57,217 nucleotides of DNA from Photobacterium sp. OFAV2-7 (GTDB lineage: Bacteria; Pseudomonadota; Gammaproteobacteria; Enterobacterales; Vibrionaceae), in assembly GCF_022347985.1 (NCBI RefSeq), contig NZ_JAKRFQ010000004.1:1-57217 (forward strand). The letters run 5' to 3'. The position numbers and the translations under genes are program-made. Of this stretch, positions 44,499-57,179 are shown one piece after another. Within the stretch, counting starts at the first letter, position 1. Every line of letters starts with the position of its first letter. The notes under the pieces are model-generated. The model was not told where the DNA came from and did not search any database. It saw only the letters and a program-made list of their open reading frames with translations.

Positions 44499-46571
44499 TT
44501 ATTTCTGCAGAAGAGAAATATCCGCAACCTTCAGGAATTCGTTACGCAGCAGGCTTAGCATAGTCAGACGGTTCACTTTCAGCTTCTCGTCATCTGCCAT
44601 TACCATTACGTTATCGAAGAAGGCATCGACGGCTTCACGCAGCGTTGCCAGCTCAGATAGAGCTTGCTGGTAGTTGCCTTCGGCAAAGACTGGCGCAAGC
44701 GCTGTTAGCTTGGCCTCGACTTTTTCCGCCAGTGCTTTTTCGGCGTCTTCAACCAACAGGCTGCTATCAATCGCGGCTGGTAGTTCACCATCGAATTTCG
44801 CCAGGATATTACCTACACGCTTGTTGGCGGCTGCCAGTGACTCGGCAGCTTCCAGTGAACGGAAGTGGGTAACCGCTTTGACACGCTTGTCGAAGTCAGA
44901 TGGTTGAGTAGGGCGACGAGCCAGAACGGCCTGAATCGCATCCACACTATGGCCTTCATCTTGGTACCATGCACGGAAACGACCTAGCATGAAGTCGATA
45001 ACATCAGCTTCAACGTTGTGGTTGGTGATCTTGGCACCGAACAGCTCTTTGGCCTTGGTGATCAGCGCTACCAGATCAAGGTTGTAGCCTTTCTCTACCA
45101 TGATGCGTAGTGCACCAAGCGCAGCACGGCGAAGTGCGAACGGGTCGTTGGCACCTTTCGGGTGCTGACCGATACCGAAGATACCAACCAGAGTATCCAT
45201 CTTGTCTGCAAGGGCTACTGCAGCAGCAACAGCAGACTGCGGAAGTTCGTCACCGGCGAAACGAGGCATGTACTGCTCGTTCAGCGCCACTGCAACATCT
45301 TCATGCTCACCGTCAAGGCGCGCATAGTGCATGCCCATCACACCCTGCGTATCGGTAAACTCGAATACCATAGAGGTCATCAGATCGCACTTGGACAGCA
45401 GGCCAGCGCGTTCTGCGTGCTCGACATCGGCACCAATCAGGTTGGCGATGAAGCCGGCCATGGCCGTGATGCGATCCGTCTTGTCGCGTAGGGTACCCAG
45501 CTGTTTCTGGAACAGTACGGTTTCTAATTCTGGCAGGCGTTCAATCAGCGGACGCTTGCGGTCAGTGTTGAAGAAGAACTCGGCATCTGCCAGGCGAGGG
45601 CGTACAACCTTCTCGTTACCTTCGATGATCTGACGTGGGTCTTTCGACTCAATGTTAGAAACAAAGATAAATTTAGGAACCAGCTTGCCTTCGGCATCAT
45701 AGACTGGGAAATACTTCTGATCACCTTTCATGGTGTAAACCAGGGCTTCAGAAGGAACGTTGAGGAAGTCTTCCTCGAAAGAGGCTGTCAGTACAACCGG
45801 CCACTCGACCAACGAAGTCACTTCTTCAACCAGCTCGTCTTCAAGGTCGGCAATTCCGCCAACTTCCTCTGCTGCTTTCTTGGCATCGGCGAGGATAATG
45901 GCTTTACGCGCTTCGTAATCTGCCATGACCTTTCCGCGCTCTTCGAGAATCGCAGGGTACTGATCGGCGTTGTCGATGGTAAACTCAGCTTCGCCCATAA
46001 AGCGGTGACCGCGGATAACACGGCCTGACTGTGCACCCAGGATCGTACCTTCAATCAGCTCTTCGCCCAGTAGCATTGTCAGGGTTTTAACCGGACGGAT
46101 GAACTGGGTATCGCTGTCCCCCCAGCGCATTGGCTTAGGGATAGGTAGTTTGGCAAGTGCCGCAGCCGCAAGGTCACATAGTAATGCCTGAGCTGGCTGG
46201 CCTTTGACTTCCTGCTTGTACAGCAGCCATTCGCCTTTGTCTGTTTTCAGGCGTTCTGCCTGATCAACGCTGATGCCATTACCACGTGCCCAGCCTTGTG
46301 CCGCTTTGGTCGGGTTGCCTTCGGCATCAAACGCAGAGGTAATAGCCGGGCCTCGTTTCTCAACGATTTTATCGGCCTGACCTGCAGCCAGTGCCGTCAC
46401 TTTCAATGCCAGACGGCGAGGGGCGGCAAACCACTCAACGCCTTGATGCGCCAGATCGGCGCCTTTTAGTTCTGCTTCAAAGTTTGCCGCAAATGCTTCG
46501 GCAAGGGTACGCAGTGCTTTTGGTGGTAGCTCTTCGGTACCTAGCTCAATAAGGAAATTCTTGTCGGTCAT
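44499..46571 (-). CDS. glyS: Glycyl-tRNA synthetase beta subunit
   Basis: tRNA-binding subunit of the bacterial alpha2beta2 enzyme. It has 690 residues (E. coli 689). The N-terminal [20 protein letters not shown] and the central HD-like and C-terminal anticodon-binding (DALR-like, about 580-690) regions are full length. It lies nine bases after glyQ. Confidence 0.97.
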   Translation of the reverse strand: MTDKNFLIELGTEELPPKALRTLAEAFAANFEAELKGADLAHQGVEWFAAPRRLALKVTALAAGQADKIVEKRGPAITSAFDAEGNPTKAAQGWARGNGISVDQAERLKTDKGEWLLYKQEVKGQPAQALLCDLAAAALAKLPIPKPMRWGDSDTQFIRPVKTLTMLLGEELIEGTILGAQSGRVIRGHRFMGEAEFTIDNADQYPAILEERGKVMADYEARKAIILADAKKAAEEVGGIADLEDELVEEVTSLVEWPVVLTASFEEDFLNVPSEALVYTMKGDQKYFPVYDAEGKLVPKFIFVSNIESKDPRQIIEGNEKVVRPRLADAEFFFNTDRKRPLIERLPELETVLFQKQLGTLRDKTDRITAMAGFIANLIGADVEHAERAGLLSKCDLMTSMVFEFTDTQGVMGMHYARLDGEHEDVAVALNEQYMPRFAGDELPQSAVAAAVALADKMDTLVGIFGIGQHPKGANDPFALRRAALGALRIMVEKGYNLDLVALITKAKELFGAKITNHNVEADVIDFMLGRFRAWYQDEGHSVDAIQAVLARRPTQPSDFDKRVKAVTHFRSLEAAESLAAANKRVGNILAKFDGELPAAIDSSLLVEDAEKALAEKVEAKLTALAPVFAEGNYQQALSELATLREAVDAFFDNVMVMADDEKLKVNRLTMLSLLRNEFLKVADISLLQK

Positions 46572-46580
46572 GCGATACCC

Positions 46581-47492
46581 TTATTTGTCTTTTTTGCACA
46601 TAGGGAAGCCAAGGGCTTCGCGAGATGCGTAGTAAGCTTCGGCAACCTGTTTGGTCAGGTTACGGATACGCAGGATATAGCGCTGACGCTCGGTCACCGA
46701 GATGGCTTTGCGTGCATCGAGTAGGTTAAAGGCATGACCTGCTTTCAGAATTCGCTCGTAGGCAGGCAATGGCAGCGGCTGCTCCAGTGCCAGTAGATCC
46801 TGACACTCTTTCTCGCACTGGTCGAAGAAGGTGAATAGGAAATCTACGTCTGCGTGTTCAAAGTTGTAGGTTGACTGTTCGACTTCGTTCTGGTGGAAAA
46901 TGTCACCGTAAGTGACTTTACCCAGTGGACCATCGGTCCATACAAGATCGTAAACAGAATCGACGCCCTGGATATACATTGCCAGACGCTCGATACCGTA
47001 AGTGATCTCACCGGTAACCGGCTTGCATTCAAGGCCACCAACCTGCTGGAAGTAAGTGAACTGGGTCACTTCCATACCGTTAAGCCAAACTTCCCAACCA
47101 AGTCCCCAGGCACCCAGGGTTGGGTTTTCCCAGTTATCCTCGACAAAACGGATGTCGTGAACTTTGGTGTCGATACCGAGTACTTCAAGTGAGCCTAGGT
47201 ACAGTTCCTGGATATTGTCTGGTGATGGTTTGATGATCACCTGGAACTGATAGTAGTGCTGAAGGCGGTTCGGGTTTTCACCGTAACGGCCGTCTGTCGG
47301 GCGGCGAGATGGTTGTACATACGCTGCTGCAATAGGTTCTGGACCCAGAGCTCGTAGACATGTCATTGGGTGAGAGGTACCTGCACCAACTTCCATGTCT
47401 AAAGGTTGCACAATGGTACAACCTTGCTGGCCCCAGTAATCCTGCAGCGCGAGGATCATGCCCTGAAAGGTTTTAATATCGTATTTCTGCAT
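46581..47492 (-). CDS. glyQ: Glycyl-tRNA synthetase alpha subunit
   Basis: Catalytic subunit that activates glycine, class II fold. It has 303 residues, as in E. coli. The motif region [18 protein letters not shown] is at about 8-25, with [20 protein letters not shown] near 61-80 and the conserved [19 protein letters not shown] near 165. The 289-base gap upstream (47493-47781) is the divergent promoter region, where I see nothing else clear. Confidence 0.97.
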   Translation of the reverse strand: MQKYDIKTFQGMILALQDYWGQQGCTIVQPLDMEVGAGTSHPMTCLRALGPEPIAAAYVQPSRRPTDGRYGENPNRLQHYYQFQVIIKPSPDNIQELYLGSLEVLGIDTKVHDIRFVEDNWENPTLGAWGLGWEVWLNGMEVTQFTYFQQVGGLECKPVTGEITYGIERLAMYIQGVDSVYDLVWTDGPLGKVTYGDIFHQNEVEQSTYNFEHADVDFLFTFFDQCEKECQDLLALEQPLPLPAYERILKAGHAFNLLDARKAISVTERQRYILRIRNLTKQVAEAYYASREALGFPMCKKDK

Positions 47493-47781
47493 TGTCAGCT
47501 TCGCGAGATTAGTGGATTAAAAAGTCATTTGAGTAACAATCCAGTATACCTTGCATGGCATTTGCCGAGTAGGGCCATTGCATGCTTTTTGCTCATCTTT
47601 GATTAATTTGCTTAAAATAGTTGGGAAATCCGGTAAGGTCGTTGCGGGATGATGAATTTGACATTGTTCTGATGTACTGGTTTTTTCTCTCTATACAATA
47701 TTCAGGCTCCTGTCTGTGCCGTATGCTATACAGTTACAGTTTATGGCCGATACAATCACATCGATACGAAATCGAGAATAA

Positions 47782-48483
47782 ATGGACAAAACAATGGACT
47801 TCAATTTTTCGCTAGCATCCGGTAAATGGATGCGACATGTAATTTTTGCCACTGCGACAGCTATGGTTGCTTCCGGTTGTTCGACAGTGAATCCTTACAC
47901 AGGGGAAGAGCAGACAGCCAAGGCGACGAGTGGTGCACTGATTGGTGCCGTTGCCGGTGCGGCAATTGGTGTGGCCTCTTCCGGTAAGAGTGATCGTGGG
48001 AAAGGGGCCCTGATTGGTGCCGCGTCCGGTGCCGCACTGGGTGGTGGCATTGGTTACTATATGGATGTTCAGGAAGCCGAGCTTCGTCAGCAGCTGCAAT
48101 CTACCGGTATCAGCGTGACGCGTGACGGTGACAACATTGTTCTGAATATGCCGAACGAGATTACATTCGGTGTCGATCAGACTGACCTCAGCGCCCGGGC
48201 CAAGAAAGCCCTATATAATGTAGCGCTGGTTGCCAAGGAATATGATCAGACCATTCTTAACGTATACGGGTTCACCGACAGCAGCGGTAAAGAGTCGTAT
48301 AACTTGCGCCTGTCGCAGGTACGCGCCAGTGAAGTGAGCAATTACCTGATCCGTGAGGGTGTTGTGGCTAACCGAGTGGTGACCAAGGGGATGGGTGAGT
48401 CCCACCCGATTGCGTCTAACAGCACCAAGCAAGGCCGTGCAGAAAACCGCCGTGTTGAAATTGTGCTGACACCGGCATCGTAG
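47782..48483 (+). CDS. OmpA-family lipoprotein with glycine-zipper segment (YiaD-like)
   Basis: 233 residues. A signal with lipobox AMVASGC (Cys near 33) predicts an outer-membrane lipoprotein. Next comes a glycine-zipper repeat at about 50-95 (GALIGAVAGAAIGVASSGK, then GALIGAASGAALGGGIGYY). The C-terminal OmpA peptidoglycan-binding domain is at about 120-230, with VYGFTDSSG, LSQVRASEV and GRAENRRVEI. The domain order matches E. coli YiaD. I use the first ATG; an in-frame ATG four codons later is equally possible. Confidence 0.92.
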   Translation: MDKTMDFNFSLASGKWMRHVIFATATAMVASGCSTVNPYTGEEQTAKATSGALIGAVAGAAIGVASSGKSDRGKGALIGAASGAALGGGIGYYMDVQEAELRQQLQSTGISVTRDGDNIVLNMPNEITFGVDQTDLSARAKKALYNVALVAKEYDQTILNVYGFTDSSGKESYNLRLSQVRASEVSNYLIREGVVANRVVTKGMGESHPIASNSTKQGRAENRRVEIVLTPAS

Positions 48484-48501
48484 TTTCGCCTACCTCTATG
48501 T

Positions 48502-48523
48502 TGCTGGCGCATACTCGCCAGCA
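48502..48523 (+). terminator. Terminator after the OmpA-like lipoprotein gene
   Basis: TGCTGGCG and CGCCAGCA pair around six bases, with a T-rich tail. It lies 20 bases past the stop and before the riboswitch leader. Confidence 0.7.
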
Positions 48524-48589
48524 GCATCCTTGTTCTTCCCGCACTTCTTCCGACAACACTTGATCCGACCTATTTTAGTGGTTATTATT

Positions 48590-48736
48590 CCCGCTCCTTT
48601 GGGGAGTAGCCTCTCGATCTATCGAGATAATCGTCAACATAATTGAAGCAAAATCTTCATGGCGGTTATGACTCACACTAATCCTACTAGTGAGTTTGGC
48701 GAGACCATTGGCAAACCAGCATGAACCGGGGTGGGG
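48590..48736 (+). promoter_or_regulatory. yybP-ykoY-type manganese riboswitch
   Basis: The conserved core GGGGAGTAGC (48601-48610), GGCGAGACCA (48698-48707) and ACCGGGGTGGGG (48725-48736) occur in the family order and spacing. Closing helix P1 can form between 48590-48597 and 48728-48735. In this family Mn2+ binding turns on the downstream gene. The P1 3' strand can instead pair with GCCCCA (48774-48779), and GGCATG (48735-48740) with CATGCC (48785-48790), just before the GTG start, which would hide it. The switch model is inference; the aptamer match is strong. Confidence 0.85.
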
Positions 48737-48790
48737 CATGTGCGTTTGTCTGTGGTTGCTAACTATAATCCTCGCCCCAATGAGCATGCC

Positions 48791-49348
48791 GTGAGTGTTT
48801 TAGCTGTTTCAATTACTACTGTTGCCCTGGCCGAAATTGGTGATAAAACCCAATTATTATCGCTGTTGCTGGCGAGCCGATATCGCAAACCTTTACCTAT
48901 CATCTTGGCGATTTTTCTGGCAACCATTGCCAATCATGCCCTGGCAGCATGGCTCGGTGTCGTTGTGGCTGATTATCTGACACCGGATGTGCTGAAGTGG
49001 GTACTGGTTGTCAGTTTTGTCATGATGGCAGGCTGGATCCTGATCCCCGACAAGCTTGAAGATGACGAAGAGATCTCTAACCGTGGCCCGTTCGTGGCAA
49101 GCTTTATTGCTTTCTTTGTGGCGGAGATTGGCGACAAAACGCAGGTCGCGACAACTATGCTTGGGGCAAAGTATCATGATGCGCTAATCATGGTGGTGCT
49201 GGGCACGACAGTCGGGATGCTACTGGCCAATGTGCCTGTGGTATTGATTGGCAAACTGTCGGCGGAGCGTATGCCGCTGGGGATCATCCGAAAAGTGACC
49301 GCTGCGATGTTCGCCGGTCTGGCCGTTGCTGCGGTATTCGGACTATAA
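48791..49348 (+). CDS. mneA: UPF0016 family manganese exporter
   Basis: A member of the UPF0016/GDT1 (TMEM165) family; the Vibrio member MneA exports Mn2+. It has 185 residues with about six membrane helices in two halves, each with the metal-binding signature ALAEIGDKTQ or VAEIGDKTQ. I start at GTG 48791 (protein MSVLAVSITTVALAEIGDKTQ by homology); a longer frame from GTG 48731 would begin inside the riboswitch. The Mn-sensing leader directly upstream supports the function. The symbol is given by family and context. Confidence 0.9.
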   Translation: MSVLAVSITTVALAEIGDKTQLLSLLLASRYRKPLPIILAIFLATIANHALAAWLGVVVADYLTPDVLKWVLVVSFVMMAGWILIPDKLEDDEEISNRGPFVASFIAFFVAEIGDKTQVATTMLGAKYHDALIMVVLGTTVGMLLANVPVVLIGKLSAERMPLGIIRKVTAAMFAGLAVAAVFGL

Positions 49349-49361
49349 ATAATTAATACGA

Positions 49362-49377
49362 TGTTTCACATGGAACA
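49362..49377. promoter_or_regulatory. Degenerate parS-like site
   Basis: TGTTTCACATGGAACA differs from consensus parS at two of 16 positions and lies between the Mn exporter and the next small gene. It is a possible weaker ParB site. Confidence 0.4.
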
Positions 49378-49502
49378 TTTAGCCAGATCATCTAGATGAC
49401 AAAGCGATGACAGCTTGATGAACTGTGACTTTGTTTACAGTGTGCAACTGGATGCCATGCTAAGGTGAAACCAGTGACGATATGCTGTAAGTAGGAGGGA
49501 GT

Positions 49503-49754
49503 ATGAACCGTTTTGTTGCTATTTCTCCGCAAAGCCAGTTTTGGCTGTTTAACGTGGCGTTGGCTCTCAATATTCTGGGAATGGTTCTCACGGATATGTG
49601 GCTGCCAATGGTGGTCGGTGCCATTGTGACTACCTACTTGTCTGTCGATGCCTTGGTTCGTCTGCGTTATGTGATCCCGATGAAAAAGGAGATCCGGGAG
49701 TTACGACACGAGTTAGAAAAAGCGCACAAGGCAATGCGTGATAACTACCAGTAG
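49503..49754 (+). CDS. Small inner-membrane protein, 83 aa
   Basis: No family is recognised. Two membrane helices are likely at about 13-31 (FWLFNVALALNILGMVL) and 34-52 (WLPMVVGAIVTTYLSV). A basic, heptad-like C-terminal tail follows at about 58-83 (MKKEIRELRHELEKAHKAM) that could form a short coiled coil in the cytoplasm. AGGAGGGAG before the ATG and a good terminator after it support a real gene. Confidence 0.78.
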   Translation: MNRFVAISPQSQFWLFNVALALNILGMVLTDMWLPMVVGAIVTTYLSVDALVRLRYVIPMKKEIRELRHELEKAHKAMRDNYQ

Positions 49755-49793
49755 GCTGCTGCTCGACAGCAGACAGCGATAAATGAATAAGCA

Positions 49794-49818
49794 AAAGGCA
49801 GCTCAGTGAGCTGCCTTT
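49794..49818. terminator. Bidirectional terminator between the 83-aa gene and tusA
   Basis: AAAGGCAGCTCA and TGAGCTGCCTTT form a perfect 12-bp stem with a one-base centre, with A and T tracts on either side, between two converging genes. Confidence 0.9.
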
Positions 49819-49819
49819 T

Positions 49820-50068
49820 TTAATTGGTGCCTTTTTGGATCAGATACCGATAGGGAAGCTGCTCGGTATCGGCGGCCAGCAGGGTATGGTCCATAAAGCG
49901 GCAAAAGCTGGGAATATCCCGGGTGGTTGACGGATCATCGGCCGTGACCAGAAGCGTGTCTCCCTCAGCCATCTTGCGGACGGTTTTTCGTACCATCATT
50001 ACCGGCTCAGGGCAGCGCAGTCCCTGGGCTTCCAGGCTGTGAGTCGGGTTTTCAAAAATCGCTGTCAT
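49820..50068 (-). CDS. tusA: Sulfur carrier protein TusA
   Basis: Takes persulfide sulfur from IscS and passes it on for the 2-thio group of U34 in tRNA. It has 82 residues (E. coli 81). The active Cys is in [13 protein letters not shown] at about 17-29, and the C-terminal part follows the TusA fold. It acts on the same wobble base as MnmE and MnmG encoded near oriC. Confidence 0.95.
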   Translation of the reverse strand: MTAIFENPTHSLEAQGLRCPEPVMMVRKTVRKMAEGDTLLVTADDPSTTRDIPSFCRFMDHTLLAADTEQLPYRYLIQKGTN

Positions 50069-50207
50069 AACATGTACGTGTAGTTTCGAAGACTCTGATC
50101 ATACTTATGAGTAAGAATTAATCAATAAGGCTTGGCAAATCAAAATAAAACGTGTAACGTATTTAACAAGTCATTAACGTTTATCTTCTGAAGGATTAGG
50201 AGGAACT

Positions 50208-50390
50208 ATGTTGACTCAGATGGATCGCTTAACCATTTACTGCGTGCTGTGCTTTATTACCTTTTGCTCTCTGGTTCTGCGCAGCCCTGACAATACAAGT
50301 ATTTTCGCGCTTGGTGGTTTAATTGCCGCCGCGCTCGGTCTCTGGTTTGAACTCACCAACTCGCCAGAGCTCGAAGAGGAAGAACACTAA
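50208..50390 (+). CDS. Small membrane protein, 60 aa
   Basis: No family is recognised. Two hydrophobic segments at about 9-25 (IYCVLCFITFCSLVL) and 31-48 (SIFALGGLIAAALGLWF) and an acidic tail (ELEEEEH) suggest a small inner-membrane protein. A strong AGGAGG eight bases before the ATG and a terminator after the stop support expression. Confidence 0.75.
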   Translation: MLTQMDRLTIYCVLCFITFCSLVLRSPDNTSIFALGGLIAAALGLWFELTNSPELEEEEH

Positions 50391-50431
50391 CATTGCACAT
50401 CTACTACACTCCCCCAGTTTTCTTGGGCTTC

Positions 50432-50457
50432 CCCGCTTTTATAGCGGGATTTTTTTT
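50432..50457 (+). terminator. Terminator after the 60-aa gene
   Basis: CCCGCT and AGCGGG pair around five bases, followed by eight T. Confidence 0.85.
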
Positions 50458-50515
50458 GTCTGTCGTTCCATAATATCTCTCCCTATAGCGTGATTACCTA
50501 ATAATAAGGCCTGTT

Positions 50516-51457
50516 ATGGAGCTGGAAGAAGTCTATCGCCGTGATTTAAATTTACTGGTGGCACTGAAAGTGCTGCTGGAAGAAGGCAGTGTCAGCCGGG
50601 CGGCGGTAAGGTTGAACCTAAGCCAGTCTGCAATGAGCCGGGTGCTGGGACGTTTGCGGGAGTTGCTGGGCGATCCGCTTTTTACCCGCCAGGGGCAGCG
50701 CCTATTGCCAACCCAGAGAGCGCTGGAGCTCAATGACTCGCTAAATGAGCCTTTGGAGGCGATGCGCATTCTGCTCACGCCGAGTGACTTCAAGCCAGCG
50801 CAGTGCGAACAGCACTTTGTTATCGCAACGACTGACTATGCTATGCAGACGATTTTGCCGTTTGCCTTGCCGCGTATATACGAAGAAGCGCCGAATATTT
50901 CATTGGAGTTTCCACCGCTGCAGCATGATCACTTGTTGGAGCAGCTAACAACGGACGGCTGTGACATGGCAATCTGCCGCCCAATAGGTCCAATCGAACC
51001 CTTATGCCGCGACCACCTGGGGCTGGTGAGTGTGTTTTGCATGCTGTCAAAGAACCATCCCTTGGCTGACAAGGAGCTCACGTTAGAGGACTACCTGAAT
51101 TTCCCCCATGCCATCATTGCAATCAGTGACGGGGTGAAATCCTTGATTGATGAAGCGCTACGCGGGTATCGTCAGCGAAAGATGGTACTGCGGGCTTATC
51201 ACCTCGAAGCCGCTCTGGCCATTGTCGACAAGATGCCGCTGCTCATTACCGTACCGGCAGACTTGGCGTACCTGGTGGCAGAAAAGCACAACTTGGTGAT
51301 CAAGTCGTTGCCGTTTGAGTTTAAACCGTTTGACTATTCACTGATTTGGCACCCCCGCTGTGAACACTCGGCGTCTCAGATTTGGTTGCGCAACCTGCTT
51401 AAGGAGGAGTGCGGCAAACTGATCGACAAACGGATTTACGATATGGGGTTGTTATAG
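50516..51457 (+). CDS. LysR-family transcriptional regulator
   Basis: 313 residues. The N-terminal winged helix is at about 9-68 (VSRAAVRLNLSQSAMSRVLG, then LGDPLFTRQGQRLLPT), and the C-terminal periplasmic-binding-like effector domain runs from about 95 to 300. The target is unknown. It converges on the acuI-type gene, and no divergently read partner is present, so the usual guess of a divergent target does not apply here. Confidence 0.92.
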   Translation: MELEEVYRRDLNLLVALKVLLEEGSVSRAAVRLNLSQSAMSRVLGRLRELLGDPLFTRQGQRLLPTQRALELNDSLNEPLEAMRILLTPSDFKPAQCEQHFVIATTDYAMQTILPFALPRIYEEAPNISLEFPPLQHDHLLEQLTTDGCDMAICRPIGPIEPLCRDHLGLVSVFCMLSKNHPLADKELTLEDYLNFPHAIIAISDGVKSLIDEALRGYRQRKMVLRAYHLEAALAIVDKMPLLITVPADLAYLVAEKHNLVIKSLPFEFKPFDYSLIWHPRCEHSASQIWLRNLLKEECGKLIDKRIYDMGLL

Positions 51458-51492
51458 TTCGAGTTGCTTTCCGGGTGGAATGAAAGTGGTAC

Positions 51493-51517
51493 AAAAAAGG
51501 CCAGCATCATGCTGGCC
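51493..51517 (-). terminator. Terminator of the acuI-type gene
   Basis: GGCCAGCAT and ATGCTGGCC form a 9-bp stem around one base, with T residues following on the minus strand. It lies between converging genes. Confidence 0.85.
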
Positions 51518-51559
51518 AAGATTAGGTAGTCATTTGCTTCTTTTATTATGGTCTTGAGC

Positions 51560-52540
51560 TTATAGCTTAATTACGACACGACCGGTGATCTGGCCGTTGG
51601 TAATAGCTTCTGCACATTCCGCGACGTCTTCAAGGTTCACTTCACGACATGCCTGCTCGTAGTAGCTTGCAGGAAGCAGCTCCGTCAGGCGTTGCCATGC
51701 TTGCTGACGTTTTTCAAACGGACAGGCAACAGAGTCTACACCTTGTAGCCTGACATTACGCAGGATGAAAGGCATAACCGTGGTCGGCAGATCAAAGCCA
51801 CCGGCCAGCCCGCAAGCGGCCACGGCGCTGTTGTAGTCCATTTGTGCCAATACTTTTGCCAATACTTTGCTGCCGACGGTATCTACGGCACCTGCCCATA
51901 CCTGTTTTTCCAAAGGACGTGCTGGCTCTTCGAGTACGCTGCGCTCGATAACACGTGCTGCACCAAGCTGTTTTAGCAGTTCGCCATTTTCTTCAATACG
52001 GCCTGTGACTGCCGCGACTTGGTAACCCAATTGTGCCAGAAGCGTGACGGCAACAGAGCCAACACCACCGCTTGCACCGGTTACCAGAATTTCTCCCGCT
52101 TCTGGTTTTACGCCTGCATCAACCAGAGCCTGGACACAAAGCATGGCAGTCAGGCCAGCGGTACCGACCATCATGGCTTGCTTGCCATTAAGGCCGGATG
52201 GTAGCGGGACCAGCCAGTCGGCTTTTAGGCGCGCTTTTTCTGCCATGCCGCCCCAGTGGCCTTCGCCAACGCCCCAGCCAGTCAAAACCACTTTATCGCC
52301 TGCCTGATAGCGGCTGTCGCTTGATTCAGACACGGTACCGGTCAGATCAATACCTGGAACCATTGGAAACTGGCGGACAATTTTGCCTTTACCTGTGATG
52401 GCCAAGCCATCTTTGTAGTTCAGGGAAGAGTAATCGACATCAATGAGCACATCACCTTCCGGGAGTTGTGATTCGTCGACTTGCTGGATGCCAGCGATAG
52501 TTTTTTTCTCTTCTTGGTTTAGAACCAGTGCCTTAAACAT
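51560..52540 (-). CDS. acuI: NADPH-dependent acrylyl-CoA reductase, AcuI/YhdH type
   Basis: A medium-chain reductase/dehydrogenase family member; the E. coli orthologue YhdH (324 aa) reduces acryloyl-CoA to propionyl-CoA. It has 326 residues. The GroES-like N-terminus is at about 1-120 (SSLNYKDGLAITGKG, PGIDLTGTV), and the Rossmann domain has the NADPH motif TGASGGVGSVAV near 153-164. No zinc ligands are visible. Nearby fadBA suggests acyl-CoA catabolism, but spacing shows it is a separate unit. The symbol is by family. Confidence 0.88.
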   Translation of the reverse strand: MFKALVLNQEEKKTIAGIQQVDESQLPEGDVLIDVDYSSLNYKDGLAITGKGKIVRQFPMVPGIDLTGTVSESSDSRYQAGDKVVLTGWGVGEGHWGGMAEKARLKADWLVPLPSGLNGKQAMMVGTAGLTAMLCVQALVDAGVKPEAGEILVTGASGGVGSVAVTLLAQLGYQVAAVTGRIEENGELLKQLGAARVIERSVLEEPARPLEKQVWAGAVDTVGSKVLAKVLAQMDYNSAVAACGLAGGFDLPTTVMPFILRNVRLQGVDSVACPFEKRQQAWQRLTELLPASYYEQACREVNLEDVAECAEAITNGQITGRVVIKL

Positions 52541-52689
52541 AGGTATGCTCCGAGTTTATAAAAGGGGCGTTGCTGGATTACGAGTGTAGTCTGGTTATTG
52601 TTATGAATAAAATGAAACTTAGTCATTTAATCTATGTTTGTTGTGCATTCACTTGTGAGGGCAGTTCAGAGGTGTGGCTGAAAGAATAA

Positions 52690-52711
52690 AGAGCCCGCAG
52701 GAGCGGGCTCT
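52690..52711 (-). terminator. fadBA terminator
   Basis: AGAGCCCGC and GCGGGCTCT form a 9-bp stem around four bases, with a T-rich stretch following on the minus strand, 13 bases past the fadA stop. Confidence 0.82.
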
Positions 52712-52724
52712 GGTTGCGTGGTGG

Positions 52725-56080
<3,356 letters not shown>

Positions 56081-56122
56081 GTTCTATCTCCGTGAATTCC
56101 GGTTCTTTGCCGAATTTGATTT

Positions 56123-56139
56123 AACTGGTTTGACCTGTT
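56123..56139. promoter_or_regulatory. FadR-like operator upstream of fadB
   Basis: AACTGGTTTGACCTGTT fits the FadR operator pattern ANCTGGTCNGACCAGNT at all but two fixed places. It lies about 45 bases before the fadB start, where it would block transcription until acyl-CoA releases FadR. Confidence 0.6.
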
Positions 56140-56191
56140 GCCAGGTTAAATCTAGTCTGAACCTGTTATGCAACGATTACAACACCTATTT

Positions 56192-56205
56192 TAAACAAAT
56201 GTTTA
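56192..56205. promoter_or_regulatory. PsrA-like palindrome, site 1
   Basis: TAAACAAATGTTTA is a palindrome apart from its centre and is close to the PsrA motif (G/C)AAAC-N2-4-GTTT(G/C), with A/T at the outer bases. It lies about 110 bases before fadB. Confidence 0.45.
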
Positions 56206-56261
56206 ACTTTTTGCTGCGTGTTGATTGATGTTTTTACCAGTTATGTGATGTTTTCCTATAT

Positions 56262-56275
56262 CAAACAATTGTTTG
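56262..56275. promoter_or_regulatory. PsrA-like palindrome, site 2
   Basis: CAAACAATTGTTTG is a perfect 14-bp palindrome and an exact match to the PsrA motif CAAAC-N4-GTTTG. It lies in the middle of the 432-base fadB-yigZ gap. PsrA is a TetR-type fatty-acid sensor known to control fadBA in Pseudomonas. The rest of the gap has no convincing gene. Confidence 0.55.
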
Positions 56276-56512
56276 TGGTTTTGGGGTGTGTGGTGGGGTA
56301 GAAAAGGTTTTTGTTGCGATTTTGTTGTCTTTGACCGAGGTTTGAACTTAGCCGAAAGGGAAAGTGTGGCACCTGCTGGTTAGTTTGCTTGTGAGCACAT
56401 CGCAGGTGGCTGATAGCACTGAAATCGTAACAGGTTATAGATAACAACTCGTTATCGCGACTGTTGTGGTATCCTTCGCTCTTATTTTCCTGATTTTGTT
56501 TGTGGCTTTTTG

Positions 56513-57136
56513 ATGACAGCAACAGAACCCTATTTTGTGCCAGCAGATGAGGCCTGCTTTGAAGAAGAGATAAAAAAGAGTCGCTTCATTACATACCTAG
56601 CCCATACGCCGAATGTCGAGGCGGCGAAAGCATTTGTTCAGCATATAAAGAGCAAGCACAGTGATGCTCGCCATAACTGCTGGGCTTTTGTTGCTGGTCG
56701 CCCTTCAGATTCGATGAAGTGGGGCTTTAGTGATGACGGTGAACCATCCGGTACTGCCGGCAAACCAATCCTGGCGCAGTTGACGGGATCGGGAATAGGT
56801 GAGATCACAGCAGTGGTCACTCGCTACTCTGGCGGTATCAAGCTAGGTACCGGTGGGCTGGTGAAAGCCTACGGAGGAGGGGTTCAGCAGGCATTAACTG
56901 TGTTGCAAACCAAAGAAAAAGTAATAACTTCGGAACTTAGACTGCGCTGTGAGTATAATCAGGTGTCACTAGTCGAGTCGTTGCTTGCCGAATATGCAGG
57001 GATTCAGCTTCATGCTGATTATGGAAACCAGGTTCAAATGACCGTGGAGATTGACAGCCGAGTGGTGGATGAGTTTGTGGCCAAGCTCACCAACCGCAGT
57101 GGTGGTCGTATTGTCCCGCTTTCTGATTCCAATTAA
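56513..57136 (+). CDS. yigZ: YigZ/IMPACT family protein
   Basis: 207 residues (E. coli 204). The UPF0029 N-terminal domain at about 15-120 has KKSRFITYLAH, DGEPSGTAGKPIL and VTRYSGGIKLGTGGLVKAYG; the C-terminal DUF1949 ferredoxin-like domain is at about 135-200. The exact biochemical function is not settled; eukaryotic IMPACT proteins touch translation control. I start at ATG 56513; an adjoining TTG is less likely. The order yigZ-trkH agrees with E. coli. Confidence 0.93.
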   Translation: MTATEPYFVPADEACFEEEIKKSRFITYLAHTPNVEAAKAFVQHIKSKHSDARHNCWAFVAGRPSDSMKWGFSDDGEPSGTAGKPILAQLTGSGIGEITAVVTRYSGGIKLGTGGLVKAYGGGVQQALTVLQTKEKVITSELRLRCEYNQVSLVESLLAEYAGIQLHADYGNQVQMTVEIDSRVVDEFVAKLTNRSGGRIVPLSDSN

Positions 57137-57179
57137 TCGCACGAATAATCATAACTACAGGATGAGAGCCGGCTAAGGC

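Noticed and set aside
47621-47815. Rightward 64-codon frame upstream of the OmpA-like gene
   Set aside because: It overlaps the next gene's start in another frame, and has no homology or start signal.
56256-56522. Leftward 88-codon frame in the fadB-yigZ gap
   Set aside because: Low-complexity composition, no ribosome-binding site, and it covers the palindromic operator.
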